Positions 50,829 to 59,889 of a stretch of 64,000 nucleotides of DNA are shown in pieces. The stretch covers positions 1 to 64,000 of the forward strand of contig JAEWET010000032.1 in NCBI GenBank assembly GCA_023389195.1, in the 5' to 3' direction. Both the position numbers and the translations under genes were made by a program. Under the pieces are notes generated by a model, which was not told the origin of the DNA, did no database searches, and saw only the letters and a list, made by a program, of their open reading frames with translations. Origin of the DNA: Aliihoeflea sp023389195. GTDB taxonomy: Bacteria > Pseudomonadota > Alphaproteobacteria > Rhizobiales > Rhizobiaceae. Position 1 is the stretch's first letter. Each line of letters starts with the position of its first letter.

Positions 50829-51167
50829 CTACAGCCCCATCTGCTGGATCGCGGCGTGGAGGTTGGCGCAGCGCGTGCCGGAACGGCAATAGGCGAGGAC
50901 GGGCTTGGGCAGCTCCTTCAGGAGCGCGGCCTGGTCGCGGGCGTTGTCCTCGGTCATCTGGCCCGAGATAACCGGCAGATGGCGGAAGGCGAGGCCGGCT
51001 TCCTCGGCGGCTTGGCGGATCGTGTCGACCGAAGGCTGGCCGGGGTCCTCGTCGTCGGGGCGGTTGCACACGATGCTCTTGAAGCCTGCGCCGGCGATGA
51101 GCGGCACATGCTCGACACCGATCTGCGGGGAGACCGAATAGTCCTCGGTGATCTGGCGGATTTGCAT
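50829..51167 (-). CDS. TIGR01244/DUF442 phosphatase-like sulfur transferase
   Basis: This 112-residue protein has a dual-specificity-phosphatase-like fold with the loop CRSGTRCANL near residue 92 (Cys-x5-Arg). The family (often fused to beta-lactamase-like domains as 'Blh') is linked to sulfide or persulfide metabolism. ATG 51167 gives the usual start MQIRQITEDYSVSPQI. It lies downstream of the pim operon on the same strand, after a 78-base gap. Confidence 0.88.
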   Translation of the reverse strand: MQIRQITEDYSVSPQIGVEHVPLIAGAGFKSIVCNRPDDEDPGQPSVDTIRQAAEEAGLAFRHLPVISGQMTEDNARDQAALLKELPKPVLAYCRSGTRCANLHAAIQQMGL

Positions 51168-51245
51168 GTCTCGTCTCCTGCGGGCGTCTGTCGGGGCCGC
51201 AGATGTGGCATGGCCGGCCGCACGAGGCAACCGGCCATCAATGGC

Positions 51246-52388
51246 TCAGGCAGCCTCGAACAGCCCTTGCCCGCGGGCAAGCGCGCGCAGGTGGAAGTCG
51301 GCGTCGCCGAACTGCGTGTCGATCATCGTCATGCGCTTGAAATAGTGCCCGACGGCATATTCCATCGTCATGCCGACGCCGCCGTGAAGCTGGATCGCGT
51401 TCTCGCCGCACACGCGTCCGCCGCGCCCGATCTCGGCCTTGGCCGCGTGCATCGCCTGAGCGCGGGCCGTCGCATCGTCGCTGCCCGCCATCATCGTGGC
51501 GTAAAGCGTGATCGAGCGCGCCTGCTCGATGGCGACGAACATGTCGACAGCCTTGTGCTGCAACACCTGGAAGGCGCCGATGGCGACGCCGAACTGCTTG
51601 CGGACCTTCAGATAGTCGACCGTCAATTCCTGCATCGCCGACATGACGCCGATGGATTCGGCCGACAGGGCCGCGATGGCGCCGTCGATGGTTTTTTGCA
51701 GCGCCGGCAAGCCGTTGGCCGGATCGCCGAGCGCTTCGGCGGCCACGTTGTCGAGGCTGAGTTCGGCCGCGCGCGAACCGTCCTGCGTCGGATATCCGCG
51801 CCGCGTCAGGCCCTCGGCGGAAGCGTCGACAAGGAAGAGGCCGATGCCGTTCTCGTCGCGGACCTCGCCGGCCGTGCGGGCGACGACGATGATCTTATCG
51901 GCAGCCTCGCCATGCAGCACGACGCTTTTCTGGCCGGTGAGTCGCCAGCCGTCGCCGTCCTTCACCGCCTTCGTCTCGACATGGTGGAGGTCGTAGCGTG
52001 AATTGCGCTCGGTGTGGGCGAGCGCGAGCTTGAGCGAACCCTCGGCGATTTGCGGCACCAGTTCGGCCCGCTGGTCGGCGGAAGCGGCCGCTTTGAGCGC
52101 GCCGCCGCCGAGGATCACGGTGGCGAAGTAGGGCTCGAGCGCCAGCGCGCGGCCGAGAGATTCCATCACGATCATGGTCTCGACCGGCGTGCCGTCCAGC
52201 CCGCCATCTTCCTCCGAAAAAGGCAGCGCCATCAGCCCCATCTCGGCATAGGCGTTCCACATCTCGGCGCTGAAGCCGGCGGGGTCGGCCATGTATTTCT
52301 TGCGCTGCTCGAAACCGTAGGAGTCTTTCAGCAGGCGGTCGAGAGAGTCCTTGAGCATGGATTGCTCGTCGGAAAGGTCAAAGTCCAT
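51246..52388 (-). CDS. pimD: Acyl-CoA dehydrogenase, pimeloyl-CoA dehydrogenase small subunit type
   Basis: This 380-residue FAD-containing dehydrogenase opens MDFDLSDEQSMLKDSLDRLL and has HGGVGMTMEYAVGHYFKR near residue 343, the C-terminal flavin-dehydrogenase signature. It lies downstream of a 400-residue paralogue, as PimD does beside PimC in Rhodopseudomonas, where the two probably form a heteromeric enzyme. The assignment depends on the gene order pimF-pimA-pimB-pimC-pimD. A palindrome separates it from pimC. Confidence 0.78.
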   Translation of the reverse strand: MDFDLSDEQSMLKDSLDRLLKDSYGFEQRKKYMADPAGFSAEMWNAYAEMGLMALPFSEEDGGLDGTPVETMIVMESLGRALALEPYFATVILGGGALKAAASADQRAELVPQIAEGSLKLALAHTERNSRYDLHHVETKAVKDGDGWRLTGQKSVVLHGEAADKIIVVARTAGEVRDENGIGLFLVDASAEGLTRRGYPTQDGSRAAELSLDNVAAEALGDPANGLPALQKTIDGAIAALSAESIGVMSAMQELTVDYLKVRKQFGVAIGAFQVLQHKAVDMFVAIEQARSITLYATMMAGSDDATARAQAMHAAKAEIGRGGRVCGENAIQLHGGVGMTMEYAVGHYFKRMTMIDTQFGDADFHLRALARGQGLFEAA

Positions 52389-52426
52389 GGTAGCTCCTGA
52401 ATGTGTCTGCCGTTAGCGCCCTATGG

Positions 52427-52541
52427 CGCCCCCCTCTGGCCTGCCGGCCATCTCCCCCGCATGGGGGGAGATTAGTCTCGTCGTCGACACCGCGTGATCT
52501 CCCCCCTCGCGGGGGAGATGCCCGGCAGGGCAGAGGGGGGC
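52427..52541. repeat. Intergenic palindrome, type A (copy 2), inside the pim operon
   Basis: The left arm holds TGGCC-TGCC-GGCCA and the right arm TGCCC-GGCA-GGGCA, so the arms differ but each remains self-complementary. Both flank ATCTCCCCC runs. It lies between pimC and pimD. Confidence 0.9.
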
Positions 52542-52571
52542 AACGTCGAGCGCCTGCATGGCCGAGCGTCA

Positions 52572-53774
52572 TCACAACCCCAGCACCGCCTTGGCGATGA
52601 TGTTCTTCTGGATCTCGTTCGAGCCGCCATAGATCGAGACCTTGCGGAAGTTGAAATAGCCCGGCGCGGCGGTGGCGGCGTAGTCGGGCTCGATCGGCAG
52701 TTCGTTCGAGCCGTCCATGTCGCCCGAATGGAACGGCATGGCGTGCGGGCCCATCACCTGCATCAGGAGATGCGTGGTCGCCTGCTGGATTTCCGAGCCC
52801 TTGATCTTGAGGATCGACGACGCCGGGTCCGGCTTGCCCGTATTGCCGCGCTTGGCATCGGCGGCAACGACGCGCAACTGCGTCAGCTCCAGCGCCTTCA
52901 AATCGATCTCGACCGAAGCGAGCTTCTCGCGGAAGCGCTCGTCCTCGATCAGCGGCCGGCCCGACGACATCTCCTTTGCCGCCAGTTCGCGGATGCGGGC
53001 GAGGCGCTGCTTCGACATGCCGACGCGCGCGATGTTGATGCGCTCATTGCCGAGCAGGAACTTGGCATAGTCCCAGCCCTTGTTCTCCTCGCCGACGAGA
53101 TTTTCGACCGGCACCTTCACGTCGGTCAGGAACACCTCGTTGATCTCGCGTCCGCCGTCGATGGTGACGATGGGGCGAACTTCGATGCCCGGCGTCTTCA
53201 TGTCGATCAAAAGGAACGAGATGCCCGATTGCTTCTTGGCTTCCGGATCGGTGCGCACGAGGCAGAAGATCCAGTCGGCATATTGCGCCAGCGTCGTCCA
53301 GGTCTTCTGGCCGTTGACGATGTAGTGGTCGCCGTCACGCACGGCCTTGGTCTTCAGCGAGGCGAGATCGGAGCCGGCGCCCGGCTCGGAAAAGCCCTGG
53401 CACCACCAGTCGTCGAGATTGGCGATGCGCGGCAGATAATGTGCCTTCTGCGCCGCGTTGCCGAAGGTGTAGATGACCGGCCCGACCATGTTGACGCCGA
53501 AGGCGAGCGGTTGCGGCGCCGGCCATTTCTGCGTTTCCTCGAGGAAGATGTACTGCCGCATCGGGTCCCACCCCGTGCCGCCATACTCAGTCGGCCAGTG
53601 CGGCACGGCCCATCCCTTATCGTTGAGGATGCGCGACCAGGTGACGAGGTCGTCCTTGTCCATGTGCTCGCCGTCGATCAGCTTCTGGCGAATGTCGGCC
53701 GGCAGCTTGTCCTTGAGGAACTGGCGCACCTCGTCGCGGAAGGCGAGTTCCTCGGATGTGTAGCGAAGGTCCAT
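52572..53774 (-). CDS. pimC: Acyl-CoA dehydrogenase, pimeloyl-CoA dehydrogenase large subunit type
   Basis: This 400-residue acyl-CoA dehydrogenase has MDLRYTSEELAFRDEVRQFL at the start, WWCQGFSEPGAGSDLASLKT near residue 125 and the C-terminal YGGSNEIQKNIIAKAVLGL. In Rhodopseudomonas palustris PimC and PimD oxidise pimeloyl-CoA and other dicarboxyl-CoA thioesters. Position, length and partner fit PimC. Substrate range remains inference. Confidence 0.8.
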   Translation of the reverse strand: MDLRYTSEELAFRDEVRQFLKDKLPADIRQKLIDGEHMDKDDLVTWSRILNDKGWAVPHWPTEYGGTGWDPMRQYIFLEETQKWPAPQPLAFGVNMVGPVIYTFGNAAQKAHYLPRIANLDDWWCQGFSEPGAGSDLASLKTKAVRDGDHYIVNGQKTWTTLAQYADWIFCLVRTDPEAKKQSGISFLLIDMKTPGIEVRPIVTIDGGREINEVFLTDVKVPVENLVGEENKGWDYAKFLLGNERINIARVGMSKQRLARIRELAAKEMSSGRPLIEDERFREKLASVEIDLKALELTQLRVVAADAKRGNTGKPDPASSILKIKGSEIQQATTHLLMQVMGPHAMPFHSGDMDGSNELPIEPDYAATAAPGYFNFRKVSIYGGSNEIQKNIIAKAVLGL

Positions 53775-53800
53775 TTTCTATCCTTCCAGGCGTTGAGCTT

Positions 53801-53946
53801 TACCCCCACTCCGACCCTTCGGGCCACCTCTCCCCCTCAAAAGGGGAGAGGAAACCAGGCTGGAGAAGCGCCGACGTCGCGGCAGCCATTCCTCTCCCCC
53901 GGGCAGGGGGAGAGGTGGCACGCGAAGCGTGACGGAGTGGGGGTGG
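53801..53946. repeat. Intergenic palindrome, type B (copy 5), inside the pim operon
   Basis: Outer arms ACCCCCACTCCG and CGGAGTGGGGGT enclose CCACCTCTCCCCC and its mirror. The left arm hairpin is GACCC-TTC-GGGCC; the right arm carries CACGC-GAA-GCGTG. It fills most of the 182-base gap between the thiolase gene and pimC. Confidence 0.9.
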
Positions 53947-53956
53947 TTCACCAAGG

Positions 53957-55138
53957 TCAAACGATCTCGAACAATCCCGCCGCGCCCATGCCGCCGCCGA
54001 CGCACATGGTCACCACGGCATATTTGACGCCGCGGCGCTTGCCTTCAATGAGGGCGTGGCCGGAAAGGCGCGCGCCGGACATGCCGTAAGGGTGGCCGAG
54101 CGCGATGGCGCCGCCATTGACGTTGAGCTTGGCCGGATCGATGCCGAGCTTGTCGCGGCAGTAGATGACCTGCACGGCGAAGGCTTCGTTCAGTTCCCAA
54201 AGGCCGATGTCGTCGACGGTGAGGCCGTGGCGCTCCAGCAGGCGCGGCACGGCGAAGACGGGGCCGATGCCCATCTCGTCGGGCTCGCAGCCGGCGACGT
54301 TGAAGCCGCGCATGATGCCGAGCGGGGTGAGGCCGCGGCGCTGCGCCTCCTTGTCGCTCATCATGACGTGGGCCGACGCGCCGTCGGAAAGCTGGCTGGC
54401 GTTGCCGGCGGTGATGGTGCCGCCCTCGCGCACCGGCTTCAGGCCGGCAAGGCCCTCGGCGGTCGTCTCGGCGCGCGGGCCTTCGTCATGGGCGATCTCG
54501 ACGTCGCGATGCGAGATTTCCTTGGTCTCCTTGTCGACGACGGCCATGCGCGTCTTCATCGGCGCGATCTCGTCGGCGAACTTGCCCGCCTCGCGGGCGG
54601 CGGCGACGCGGCGCTGGCTTTCGAGGCCGTATTCGTCCTGTTGCTCGCGGGTGATGCCGTAGCGCTTGCCGACGTTCTCGGCCGTGTCGATCATCGGCAG
54701 GTAGACGTCGCCGACCGAGCCCGTCAGCGACTTGTCGACGAGGCGGAAGGTGTTGCGGTGGTCGTTCTGGACGAGCGAAATGGATTCCACGCCGCCGGCG
54801 ATGCCCACCGGCACGCCGTCATTGCGAATGGCATTGGCCAGAAGTGCCATGGACTGCATGCCGGACGAGCACTGCCGGTCGATCGTGGTGCCGGCTGCGG
54901 TGACGGGAAGCCCGGCGACGAGCGCGGCGCGGCGCGCGACGTTGAGGCCGGTCGTGCCCTCCTGCATCGCGCATCCCATGATGACGTCCTCGATCTCGCT
55001 GCCGTCGACCTTTGCGCGGGAGAGCGCATTGCGGATGGCGTGGGCGGCAAGGTCCGCGCCCGACGTGTCGTTGAAGCCGCCGCGATAGGCCTTGCCGATC
55101 GGCGTCCTGGCGGTCGAGACGATGACTGCGTCTGTCAT
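53957..55138 (-). CDS. pimB: Acetyl-CoA C-acyltransferase (thiolase)
   Basis: This 393-residue thiolase has the acylated cysteine in DRQCSSGMQSMALLANAI near residue 88, NGGAIALGHPYGMSGARL near residue 341 and the second cysteine in VTMCVGGGMGAAGLFEIV at the C-terminus. It performs the last step of beta-oxidation, releasing acetyl-CoA. It fills the PimB position in the operon order. The gene starts 10 bases after the ligase stop codon. Confidence 0.85.
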   Translation of the reverse strand: MTDAVIVSTARTPIGKAYRGGFNDTSGADLAAHAIRNALSRAKVDGSEIEDVIMGCAMQEGTTGLNVARRAALVAGLPVTAAGTTIDRQCSSGMQSMALLANAIRNDGVPVGIAGGVESISLVQNDHRNTFRLVDKSLTGSVGDVYLPMIDTAENVGKRYGITREQQDEYGLESQRRVAAAREAGKFADEIAPMKTRMAVVDKETKEISHRDVEIAHDEGPRAETTAEGLAGLKPVREGGTITAGNASQLSDGASAHVMMSDKEAQRRGLTPLGIMRGFNVAGCEPDEMGIGPVFAVPRLLERHGLTVDDIGLWELNEAFAVQVIYCRDKLGIDPAKLNVNGGAIALGHPYGMSGARLSGHALIEGKRRGVKYAVVTMCVGGGMGAAGLFEIV

Positions 55139-55148
55139 GAATTCCTCC

Positions 55149-56771
55149 TCATTGGGCGGCCTTTGCGGCCACCTCGCGTTTCAGTTCGAGTTTCGAAAGC
55201 TTGCCGACGGGCGTGCGCGGCAGCGCGTCGCGGATTTCCAGCGCGCCCGGCAGTTCGTGCGGGCCGATCTTGCCCTTGAGAAAAGCGCGCAAGGCCTCGA
55301 GCGTCAATTCCGGCGCGCCGTCATGGAGCTTGGCGAACACTTTGGGCGTCTCGCCGCGATAGGCGTCGGGAATGCCGATCACCAGCGCTTCCTCGATGTC
55401 GGGATGCGTATAGACGGCCTGCTCGATAAGCTGCGGATAGACGTTGAAGCCGCCGCAGATGATCATGTCCTTCTTGCGGTCGACGATGGTGAAGAACCCG
55501 TCGGCGTCCATGAAGCCGATATCGCCGGTCAGGAACCCGCCGTCCGAATAGATCGTGTCGTTGTCGCCTTCGCGCCGCCAGTAGCCCGACATGACGTTCG
55601 GCCCGAAGATGCGCAACTCGCCCGTCTCGCCGGCCGGCAGGACGCGGCTCGGATCGTCGAGCGCGACGATGTCGACATAGATGCCCGGCAACGGCACGCC
55701 GATCGTGTCGACCCGGTCCGGGTGGGTGACGGGGATGTTGGTGCCGGCAGGCGACGTCTCGGTCATGCCCCAGCCGCCGAGAATGTCGTGGCCGGTGGCG
55801 CGCTTCAGCTTGCGCGCGACCTCGACGGGAAGCGGCGCGCCGCCCGAGGCGCAGTAGCGCAGCGAGGAGAGGTTCCGTTTCTCGAAGCCCGGCGTCGCGG
55901 CGATGGCGATCCACATGGTCGGCACGCCCGGAAAGCTCGTCGCGCCGGCCTCGATTTCGGCCAGCGCCGTCTCGGCGTCGAAGCGGGTGTGGAGAAGGAG
56001 CGTCAGCCCGTTCTTCACCCCGCGCAGCATGACGGCGGTCAGCGCGTAGATGTGGAAGAGCGGCAGGAAGAGAAGCACGCGGTCCTCGCCCGGCCGGATG
56101 AGGCCATGGGCGGAAAACCAGGAATCGTAGCTGGAAACGGCGGCGGAAAGATTGGCATGCGTCAGCATCGCGCCCTTGGGCAGGCCCGTCGTCCCGCCCG
56201 TATATTGCAGGACCGCGAGGTCGCCGGCCTGGACTTCGGGGAGGGCGGCAGCGGCGCCGATCTCGATGCCGTCCCATTCCGGCCCCGAACCATCGAGCGC
56301 CGCATCGCTGCCGATGATGACGCGCTCGACCAGCCCTGCCTCGCGCAGCGCCTCGGCCTTGGCCGACAGCCCGCCGAGATCGGTCGTTATGATCGCCCGC
56401 GCGCCGCTGTCGGCGATCTTGTGCTTGAGCACGATCTCGCCGTCGAGCGGCGACAGATGCACGACGGTCAGCCCCGCCTTCAGCGCGCCGAAAAAGGCAA
56501 TCGGATGGTAGAGCGTGTTGGGCAGGAGAAGCGCAATGCGCTCGCCTTTCGCATAGCCCGCTGCGGCGAGCGCATTCGCGAATGCGTCGACCGCGCGCGC
56601 CAGGTCGCGATGCGAAAAGTCCCGGCCGCGAAAGACGAAGGCCGCCTTGTCGCCCCATGTGTTCGCCGAGCGCTCGACCAGCTCGTGCACCGGATAGGTG
56701 TCGAGCGGCACGTCCGGCGAGAGGCCCGCCGGATAGATGCCTTTCCAGGGCGCGTCGGCGAGCCGGATCAT
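55149..56771 (-). CDS. pimA: AMP-forming acyl-CoA ligase (PimA-like)
   Basis: This 540-residue ligase has the AMP-binding signature LQYTGGTTGLPKGAML near residue 186, GWGMTETSPAGTN near residue 338 and the C-terminal lysine in TPVGKLSKLELKREV. It activates a fatty or dicarboxylic acid with CoA and ATP. Its start codon overlaps the stop of the fused hydratase-dehydrogenase gene (ATGA), so it is translated in a tight operon. PimA of Rhodopseudomonas occupies the same place. Confidence 0.85.
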   Translation of the reverse strand: MIRLADAPWKGIYPAGLSPDVPLDTYPVHELVERSANTWGDKAAFVFRGRDFSHRDLARAVDAFANALAAAGYAKGERIALLLPNTLYHPIAFFGALKAGLTVVHLSPLDGEIVLKHKIADSGARAIITTDLGGLSAKAEALREAGLVERVIIGSDAALDGSGPEWDGIEIGAAAALPEVQAGDLAVLQYTGGTTGLPKGAMLTHANLSAAVSSYDSWFSAHGLIRPGEDRVLLFLPLFHIYALTAVMLRGVKNGLTLLLHTRFDAETALAEIEAGATSFPGVPTMWIAIAATPGFEKRNLSSLRYCASGGAPLPVEVARKLKRATGHDILGGWGMTETSPAGTNIPVTHPDRVDTIGVPLPGIYVDIVALDDPSRVLPAGETGELRIFGPNVMSGYWRREGDNDTIYSDGGFLTGDIGFMDADGFFTIVDRKKDMIICGGFNVYPQLIEQAVYTHPDIEEALVIGIPDAYRGETPKVFAKLHDGAPELTLEALRAFLKGKIGPHELPGALEIRDALPRTPVGKLSKLELKREVAAKAAQ

Positions 56772-58855
56772 GACGCCTTCTTTTTCGGCGCGGTGAAGCC
56801 TGCGCCCTCGTCGGCGAGGCGGCGCAGGAGCGCGGACGGCTTGAACACGTCCTTGCCGGTCTTGCCGTGCCAGTGGTCGAGACGCTCGACGATCTTCTTC
56901 AGCCCGACCGTATCGGCATAGAACATCGGCCCGCCCTTGCCGATCGGGAAGCCGTAGCCGTTGGTCCAGACGATGTCGATGTCGGACGGTCGCGCGGCGA
57001 TTTCCTCCTCGAGGATCAGCGCGCCCTCGTTGATCAGCGGATAGAGCGTGCGCTCGGTGATCTCCTCGTCGGAAATGGCGTGGCGGTTGACGCCCTTTTC
57101 GCGCGCCTTGTCCTCGATCAGCTTCTCGACCTCAGGGTCGGTCTTCGGCGCGCGCGACCCGGCTTCATAGAGATAAAAACCCTTGCCGGTCTTCTGGCCG
57201 AAGCGCCCCTGTTCGCAGAGCGCATCGGCGATCGCCGCCGTCTTGCCGAGCGCCTTGCGGTTGCGCCAGCCGATGTCGAGGCCGGCAAGGTCGCCCATCG
57301 CAAACGGGCCCATCGGCCAGCCGAAATCGGTGAACACCTTGTCGATCTGCGCCGGCGTCGCGCCTTCCATCAGAAGGTCCTCGTTTTCCGCAGAGCGCGC
57401 CGAGAGCATCCGGTTGCCGACGAAGCCGTGGCAGACGCCGACGACGACCGGCACCTTGCCGATCTTCTTGGCGACGGCAAGCGCGGTGGCGAGCACGTCC
57501 GGCGCGGTCTTGGCGCCGCGCACGATTTCGAGCAGCTTCATCACATTGGCGGGCGAGAAGAAGTGTAGGCCGACGACGTCCTGCGGCCGCGAGGTGGATG
57601 CAGCGATTTCGTCGACGTCGAGATAGGAGGTGTTGGAGGCGAGGATCGCGCCGGGCTTGGCGATCTGGTCGAGCTTGCCGAACACCTCCTTCTTCACCGA
57701 CATCTCCTCGAACACGGCCTCGATGATGAGGTCGCATTCGGCAAGATCGGCATAGTCGGTGGTCGGCTTGAAGGCGGCGAGACGCTGGTCCTTTGCCTCC
57801 GCGCTCATCGAGCCGCGCTGGACGGAGATGTCGTAGTTCTTCGCGATGGTCGCGAGGCCGCGGTCGAGCGCGTCCTTGTTCATCTCCAGGAGCGTGACCG
57901 GGATGCCGCCATTGACGAAGGACATGGCGATGCCGCCGCCCATCGTGCCGGCGCCGATGACGCCGACGCGCGCGACGGGGCGCGGCTTCACGTCGCCATC
58001 GACGCCCTTGACCTTGGCCGCCTCGCGCTGCGCGAAGAACAGATGCCGCTGGGCCTGCGACTGGACACCCTGCACCAGGTCGAGGAAGAACTGGCGTTCG
58101 GCCTTGAGCGCGGCGTCGAAATCCATGGTGATGGCGTTGCGGACCGCCTGCGCGCAGGCGACCGGTGCGTCAAGCCCGCGCGCCTTCTTCTTCACCTCGC
58201 CGACCGCGGCATCGAATTCCGCCATGTCGACATTCTCGATCCTGTCCGTGCGGTCGCGGACGGCGACGAGCTTTTCGCCGATCTTCGAACGGGCGAAGGC
58301 GATGGCGGCCTCGACCAGATCGCCATCCGCAATCTGGTCCACGACGCCGAGCTTCAACGCCTTGTCGGCCGAAATCGGATTGCCGGTGGTGATGATCTTC
58401 AACGCCTCGACAGGCCCTGTCAGGCGCGGCAGGCGCACCGTGCCGCCCGAGCCAGGCAAGATGCCGAGCTTGACTTCCGGCAGGCCGACCAGCGCCGACT
58501 TGACCGCGACGCGATAATGGCAGGAAAGCGCGAGTTCGAGCCCGCCGCCGAACGCCGTGCCGTGAATGGCGGCGACGGCCGGCTTCGGCAGGGTTTCGAG
58601 CAGGCGACACAGTTCGGGCAGCGACGGCGAGGCGAGCGCCTTGGGCGAGCCGAATTCGGTGATGTCCGCGCCCGAAATGAAGGTGCGGCCCGCGCAGGCG
58701 ATGACGATCCCCTTGACCGCATCATCGTCGCGCGCGGCCTCGATCGCGGCGAACAGCGGCTCGCGCAGATGGTGGCTGAGCGCGTTGACGGGCGGGTTGT
58801 CGAGCGTGATGACGGCGATCTCGTCCGCGTTCGTCACCTTTACATAGTCAGTCAT
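56768..58855 (-). CDS. pimF: Fused enoyl-CoA hydratase / 3-hydroxyacyl-CoA dehydrogenase (PimF/FadJ-like)
   Basis: This 695-residue multifunctional beta-oxidation protein has an N-terminal crotonase domain (GTAFGGGLELALSCHYRVA near residue 98, LPEVKLGILPGSGGT near residue 124) and an NAD-binding dehydrogenase domain beginning VGVIGAGTMGGGIAMSFVNG near residue 298. HFFSPANVMKLLEIVRG near residue 436 includes the catalytic His. It is the first gene of the operon. FadJ is an alternative name, but the operon order points to PimF. Confidence 0.88.
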   Translation of the reverse strand: MTDYVKVTNADEIAVITLDNPPVNALSHHLREPLFAAIEAARDDDAVKGIVIACAGRTFISGADITEFGSPKALASPSLPELCRLLETLPKPAVAAIHGTAFGGGLELALSCHYRVAVKSALVGLPEVKLGILPGSGGTVRLPRLTGPVEALKIITTGNPISADKALKLGVVDQIADGDLVEAAIAFARSKIGEKLVAVRDRTDRIENVDMAEFDAAVGEVKKKARGLDAPVACAQAVRNAITMDFDAALKAERQFFLDLVQGVQSQAQRHLFFAQREAAKVKGVDGDVKPRPVARVGVIGAGTMGGGIAMSFVNGGIPVTLLEMNKDALDRGLATIAKNYDISVQRGSMSAEAKDQRLAAFKPTTDYADLAECDLIIEAVFEEMSVKKEVFGKLDQIAKPGAILASNTSYLDVDEIAASTSRPQDVVGLHFFSPANVMKLLEIVRGAKTAPDVLATALAVAKKIGKVPVVVGVCHGFVGNRMLSARSAENEDLLMEGATPAQIDKVFTDFGWPMGPFAMGDLAGLDIGWRNRKALGKTAAIADALCEQGRFGQKTGKGFYLYEAGSRAPKTDPEVEKLIEDKAREKGVNRHAISDEEITERTLYPLINEGALILEEEIAARPSDIDIVWTNGYGFPIGKGGPMFYADTVGLKKIVERLDHWHGKTGKDVFKPSALLRRLADEGAGFTAPKKKAS

Positions 58856-58885
58856 GGTGCTTCCTTGTCAGTTCGGCGCCCCGTC

Positions 58886-59001
58886 GCGCCCCCCTCTGTC
58901 CTGCCGGACATCTCCCCCGCGAGGGGGGAGATCACACGGTGTCGATGACGAGCGTAATCTCCCCACCTGCGGGGGAGATGTCCGGCAGGACAGAGGGGGG
59001 C
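58886..59001. repeat. Intergenic palindrome, type A (copy 3)
   Basis: Both arms carry TGTCC-TGCC-GGACA (or its mirror TGTCC-GGCA-GGACA) next to ATCTCCCCC runs. Compared with copies 1 and 2 the third stem pair is T-A instead of G-C or C-G. It lies between pcaD and the pim operon start. Confidence 0.9.
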
Positions 59002-59025
59002 AACGTAGAGCGCTTTCTCCGCATG

Positions 59026-59811
59026 TCAGTTCTGCGTCACAAATGTCTTGATGAGCCGCGCCGTCTCCTCCGGCTTCTCGATACACGGCAGATGCCCCGC
59101 GCCTTCGATGATCTCGAAGCGCGACCCTTCCACCAGATCGGCCGTCGAGCGCACGAGGTCGGGCGGTGTGGAGCCGTCCTGGTCGCCGACGATGCACATC
59201 AGCGGCATCTTGAGCGCGGCGGTGGACTGCGTCAGGTCGGCATCGCGCAAGGCCGCGCAGGTGCCGGCATAACCGTCGACCGTGGTGCGGGTCAGCATGG
59301 CGGTGTAGCCGGTGAAATCGGCGTTGTCGGCGCGGCGGTAGGCCGGCGTGAACCAGCGCTCCATGATGGCGTCCGACATGGCGCCGATGCCCTTCGACGT
59401 CACCGTGTCGATGCGCTGGTTCCACATGTCGGCGGTGCCGATCTTGTGCGCGGTGTCCATAAGGACGAGGGCGGAAACGAGGTCGGGACGCTTGGCGGCG
59501 AGGCCCTGTGCGATCATGCCGCCGACCGAAAGGCCGACGATGCTCGCCTTCGTCACGCCGAGATGGTCGAGCAGCGCGGAGAGGTCGCCGATATGGTCGT
59601 CGAGTCGGTAAGGCGCGCGCGTCGCTTCCGAAAGGCCGTGGCCGCGCTTGTCGTAGAGAACGACGCGGAACGCATCGCCGAGAAGCGCGACGACATCGTT
59701 CCAGATGCGGAAATCGGTGCCGAGCGAATTGGAAAAGACGAGCACCGGCGCCGTTTGCGGGCCGCGGACTTCGTGATGCAGGACTACGCCGTTGACGCGC
59801 GAAAACGCCAT
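59026..59811 (-). CDS. pcaD: 3-oxoadipate enol-lactonase
   Basis: PcaD hydrolyses beta-ketoadipate enol-lactone to beta-ketoadipate in protocatechuate/catechol degradation. The 261-residue alpha/beta hydrolase opens MAFSRVNGVVLHHEVRGPQT, has the oxyanion segment FSNSLGTDFRIWNDV near residue 28, the nucleophile in VGLSVGGMIAQGL near residue 92 and the catalytic His in GAGHLPCIEKPEE near residue 240. None of its usual pca partners is in the window, so a related lactonase or esterase role is possible. Confidence 0.85.
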   Translation of the reverse strand: MAFSRVNGVVLHHEVRGPQTAPVLVFSNSLGTDFRIWNDVVALLGDAFRVVLYDKRGHGLSEATRAPYRLDDHIGDLSALLDHLGVTKASIVGLSVGGMIAQGLAAKRPDLVSALVLMDTAHKIGTADMWNQRIDTVTSKGIGAMSDAIMERWFTPAYRRADNADFTGYTAMLTRTTVDGYAGTCAALRDADLTQSTAALKMPLMCIVGDQDGSTPPDLVRSTADLVEGSRFEIIEGAGHLPCIEKPEETARLIKTFVTQN

Positions 59812-59889
59812 CCCGGACCTCCCTTCCGGTTTGAACATACCGCAAAGTATGTCGCAAGCGCGGGCCGCGTCAACGGCGCGCGCCGAAAT

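Noticed and set aside
5821..59001. The palindromes as CRISPR repeats or insertion sequences
   Set aside because: They are isolated inverted repeats of 115-180 bp between genes, not short direct repeats with unique spacers, and contain no transposase frame or target-site duplications that I can see.
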